Of a stretch of DNA of 7,291 nucleotides, positions 5,150 to 7,291 are shown piece by piece; position 1 is the stretch's first letter; every line of letters starts with the position of its first letter. Both the position numbers and the translations under genes were made by a program. Location of the stretch: assembly GCF_003477885.1 (NCBI RefSeq), contig NZ_QUEE01000029.1, forward strand, positions 299 through 7,589, given 5' to 3'. The notes beneath the pieces are model-generated. The model was not told where the DNA came from. It ran no database searches and saw nothing but the letters and a program-made list of their open reading frames with translations. The DNA is from Lachnotalea sp. AF33-28 (GTDB lineage Bacteria > Bacillota > Clostridia > Lachnospirales > Lachnospiraceae).

Positions 5150-6592
5150 ATGAAAGGTTTATATGAAGATCTGCTGGATTATGCGGCATCCGATTATTAT
5201 CCGTTTCATATGCCGGGGCATAAACGCCGTCTGCAAAGCTTTGAGAACCCGTTTTCTTTTGATATTACGGAGATAGAAGGTTTTGATGATCTGCATCATC
5301 CGGATGGGATCCTGCTTAGGTGTATGGAAGAGGCAGCCGGACTTTACGGGGCGGACAGAACCTATTATCTCGTGAATGGGTCTTCCTGCGGTATTCTGGC
5401 CGCGATCCACGCCTCGGTTTCCACAGGCGGCCGGATACTGATGGCCAGAAACTGCCATAAGTCCGCTTATTATGGAGTTTTCCTCAAAAGCCTGGTTCCG
5501 TCGTACACTTATCCACAAATCATGCCGGATTTTGGGGCGTTTGGTGGATGCAGCCCGTTACAGATCGAAAAAATGTTGACAGAGCATCCAGACACTGAGG
5601 CTGTGATTATAACATCTCCCACCTATGAGGGGGTTGTATCGGACATTGAGGCTGTTTCAAAAATCTGTCACAGGCACGGATGTGTGCTGATCGTGGATGA
5701 GGCACATGGTGCCCATTTTGGCTTTCAGCATGATTTTCCGGAATCTGCAGTTCTAAAAGGGGCCGATCTGGTGATACAGAGCCTGCATAAAACTCTTCCG
5801 TCCCTCACTCAGACCGCACTGCTGCATGTAAAAGGAAACCGTGTATCCGTAGAAAAGCTCGAGAGGTATTTGTCCGTATTTCAGAGTTCCAGCCCGTCCT
5901 ATGTGTTGATGGCATCCATGGACAGTTGTATACGCTATATGAGGGATGAGGGGCGTCAGGCTATGGAGATTTACGCGGGACGTCTGCACAGGTTAAGGAA
6001 AAATCTTAGTGAAATGACAGGATTGAAAATTTTGGATAGCCATAAACGGGGAACCTGTGATATATTTGATATGGATATTTCCAAGATTGTGATTTCCGCG
6101 TCAGGCACCGGGAGAACCGGCAGGCAGCTGTACGATTATATGCTGGATAAATATCATATACAGGCTGAAATGTGTACGGACTCCTATGTTCTGTTTATGA
6201 CCAGCCTGGCCGATACGGAGGAAGGGTTCCGGCGGCTTGAATATGCCCTGCTTCAGACGGATGAGCGGTGGACTTCAGGTAAAGAGGCGGAGCATACGGA
6301 ACGGTCGGATCTGTCTGTTTCGGGGCAGGTCATGCAGCGCCCGGCTATGATGGTGAAGCCTTCGGAAGCGCTGGAATATCCGATGGAGGAAGTGCCTTTG
6401 AAAGATTCGGCGGGAAAAATCGCCGGAGATTATATATACATTTATCCTCCGGGCATCCCTTTGCTGGTTCCCGGTGAACAGATCGGGCAGCAGGCCCTTG
6501 ACAGGCTGCTCTGCTATCAGGAGAGCGGTCTGAAAGTCCGCGGCCTGTCGGATGCACAGGAAAAAAAGATAAAAGTACTGAAAGATACTTAA
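5150..6592 (+). CDS. Orn/Lys/Arg decarboxylase-fold PLP enzyme (YaaO/SpeA-like)
   Basis: A 480-residue, fold-type I PLP enzyme of the basic amino-acid decarboxylase family in its short Gram-positive form, which lacks the N-terminal wing domain of the E. coli enzymes. Signatures: FHMPGHKR (19-26); the PLP phosphate loop NGSSCG (76-81); the ARNCHKS segment (99-105); DEAHGAH (183-189), whose Asp contacts the pyridine nitrogen; SLHKT (211-215), with K214 as the Schiff-base lysine; and a C-terminal domain with YPPGIP near 432-437. The catalytic set is intact. The likely reaction is decarboxylation of arginine, lysine or ornithine to a polyamine precursor, but YaaO-group substrates cannot be told from sequence. 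The ATG has AGGTGAT (5138-5144) upstream and gives the family-typical N-terminus. It overlaps the ribosome binding site of the next gene, and the pair recalls the Bacillus yaaO-tmk region. Confidence 0.92.
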   Translation: MKGLYEDLLDYAASDYYPFHMPGHKRRLQSFENPFSFDITEIEGFDDLHHPDGILLRCMEEAAGLYGADRTYYLVNGSSCGILAAIHASVSTGGRILMARNCHKSAYYGVFLKSLVPSYTYPQIMPDFGAFGGCSPLQIEKMLTEHPDTEAVIITSPTYEGVVSDIEAVSKICHRHGCVLIVDEAHGAHFGFQHDFPESAVLKGADLVIQSLHKTLPSLTQTALLHVKGNRVSVEKLERYLSVFQSSSPSYVLMASMDSCIRYMRDEGRQAMEIYAGRLHRLRKNLSEMTGLKILDSHKRGTCDIFDMDISKIVISASGTGRTGRQLYDYMLDKYHIQAEMCTDSYVLFMTSLADTEEGFRRLEYALLQTDERWTSGKEAEHTERSDLSVSGQVMQRPAMMVKPSEALEYPMEEVPLKDSAGKIAGDYIYIYPPGIPLLVPGEQIGQQALDRLLCYQESGLKVRGLSDAQEKKIKVLKDT

Positions 6593-6601
6593 GGAGTTTA
6601 G

Positions 6602-7195
6602 ATGGGCAGAATCTATTTTTTGATGGGCAAAAGCGCCTCCGGAAAAGATACGGTATACAAGCTATTGATGGAAGAAGTGAAAAGCGGACTAAAAAAATTC
6701 GTGATCTACACCACCAGGCCCATAAGGGACGGCGAGAAGGACGGTGTGGAATATCACTTTGTGACGGATGAGGATTTATGCCGCTTGGAAGCCGAAGGAA
6801 AAGTGATTGAAAAGCGGGTATACAAGACGGTAGCAGGCCCCTGGACTTATTTTACGGCAGACGACGGCCAGATCGATTTAAAGAGCGGAAATTACCTGAC
6901 TATCGGGACTCTGGAATCCTATGAAAAGCTGAAAGCTTACTTCGGTGAAGAGAGTGTGTTTCCGATTTACATCTATCTGGACGACGGTGAGCGTCTCAAA
7001 CGTGCTGTAGAAAGAGAGCGCCGTCAGGAAAACCCGAACTATCGCGAACTCTGCAGAAGGTTTCTTGCAGACGAAGAAGATTTCAAAGAAGAGAACCTGC
7101 TTCGCTACGGAATCAAAAAGAGATATGAAAATACAGATTTAGAAACCTGTCTAAAACAGATAATGAGTGATATAGAAACAGAAAAAACTACCTGA
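6602..7195 (+). CDS. Guanylate kinase-like P-loop protein
   Basis: A 197-residue P-loop nucleotide kinase related to guanylate kinase. The P-loop is GKSASGKDT (9-17). TTRPIRDGE plus a downstream Tyr (37-45, Y51) matches the GMP-contacting TTR-x-x-R-x-GE-x-x-G-x-x-Y of Gmk. A lid-like basic segment (RAVERERRQ, 134-142) follows. Two Gmk features are not seen: the YGTS segment is replaced by WTYFT (81-85), and the D-I-D-x-x-G-A motif by IGTLESY (101-107). It is probably not the housekeeping Gmk, so its substrate is uncertain. The ribosome binding site AAGGAG (6591-6596) overlaps the stop codon of the YaaO-like gene, so the two are translationally coupled. The position matches that of thymidylate kinase (tmk) next to yaaO in Bacillus. 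Confidence 0.8.
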   Translation: MGRIYFLMGKSASGKDTVYKLLMEEVKSGLKKFVIYTTRPIRDGEKDGVEYHFVTDEDLCRLEAEGKVIEKRVYKTVAGPWTYFTADDGQIDLKSGNYLTIGTLESYEKLKAYFGEESVFPIYIYLDDGERLKRAVERERRQENPNYRELCRRFLADEEDFKEENLLRYGIKKRYENTDLETCLKQIMSDIETEKTT

Positions 7196-7209
7196 GGTGG
7201 GGGAGAGTG

Positions 7210-7218
7210 TGGTATAAT
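7210..7218 (+). promoter_or_regulatory. Extended -10 promoter
   Basis: TGGTATAAT, a perfect TATAAT preceded by the TGn extension, lies 15 nt after the kinase stop codon. No good -35 is present, which is usual for extended -10 promoters. The start point would be near 7225. It suggests that the downstream gene or RNA, outside the window, has its own transcript. Confidence 0.55.
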
Positions 7219-7258
7219 ATCCACGAAGGCAATGAGCAGTGCGGAAGAAAGCAGCGGT

Positions 7259-7291
7259 AGCCGGCCGTTGTGCTTGCACATAAGGCCGGCT
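7259..7291 (+). other. GC-rich hairpin at the window edge, leader or small RNA
   Basis: AGCCGGCC (7259-7266) pairs perfectly with GGCCGGCT (7284-7291). Inside, TGTGC-TT-GCACA (7270-7281) extends the hairpin. The second arm ends on the last base, so whether a T-tract follows cannot be seen. With the promoter at 7210-7218 it would form an RNA of roughly 70 nt if it is a terminator, or a structured 5' leader if transcription continues. Confidence 0.5.

Noticed and set aside
7230..7260. SRP RNA-like domain (CGGAAG followed by AGCAG)
   Set aside because: The GGAA loop and AGCAG look like SRP RNA domain IV, but the stem below the loop has a G-A mismatch, the symmetric-loop partner does not match and the flanking sequence does not form the long helix.
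7210..7291. T-box leader
   Set aside because: No clear stem I specifier region or T-box antiterminator sequence is visible in the available bases; the element is cut by the window edge.

Overview
The window looks like chromosomal DNA of a low-to-mid GC anaerobic Firmicute, most probably Lachnospiraceae (Clostridium cluster XIVa). The pointers are strong AGGAGG-type ribosome binding sites, a tRNA array in which no gene encodes CCA, a UPF0309-type SIS protein, and a YaaO-type PLP enzyme followed at once by a nucleotide-kinase-like gene. This assignment rests on gene content and protein style; no search was run. I see no mobile element, phage gene or CRISPR array.

Layout. (1) 40-541, + strand: five tRNA genes (Thr-UGU, Tyr-GUA, initiator Met-CAU, Phe-GAA, Lys-UUU), closed by a strong intrinsic terminator at 554-593. 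(2) 607-1813, - strand: an operon of a UPF0309/SIS-domain sugar-phosphate-binding protein, then a GNAT acetyltransferase. It converges on the tRNA array. A 9+9 bp inverted repeat overlaps the probable promoter of the pair. (3) 1963-2109, - strand: a 48-codon gene with a good ribosome binding site, its own terminator-like hairpin downstream and two hairpins in its leader. (4) 2110-2409: AT-rich divergent intergenic region with helically phased T-tracts, a TATAAT box and the leader of the next gene. (5) 2410-5031, + strand: a full-length P2-type calcium-transporting ATPase. (6) 5052-5087: a perfect 12-bp stem. (7) 5150-7195, + strand: a YaaO/SpeA-like Orn/Lys/Arg decarboxylase-fold enzyme, translationally coupled to a divergent guanylate-kinase-like protein. 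(8) 7210-7291: an extended -10 promoter and a GC-rich hairpin that runs to the last base of the window, so the element is cut off.

How the parts fit. The tRNA cluster supplies translation. The Ca2+-ATPase is a single-gene ion exporter. The SIS-GNAT pair probably handles a phosphorylated (amino)sugar or a related small amine under local repressor control. The YaaO-kinase pair recalls the yaaO-tmk region of Bacillus, with a Gmk-like protein where thymidylate kinase would sit.

Most of the window is ordinary housekeeping sequence. The less explained parts are the 48-aa gene and its structured leader, the truncated element at the right edge, a sequence word shared by the two regions just downstream of TATAAT boxes, the atypical nucleotide-kinase paralogue, and the AAC(3)-I-like look of the GNAT protein.
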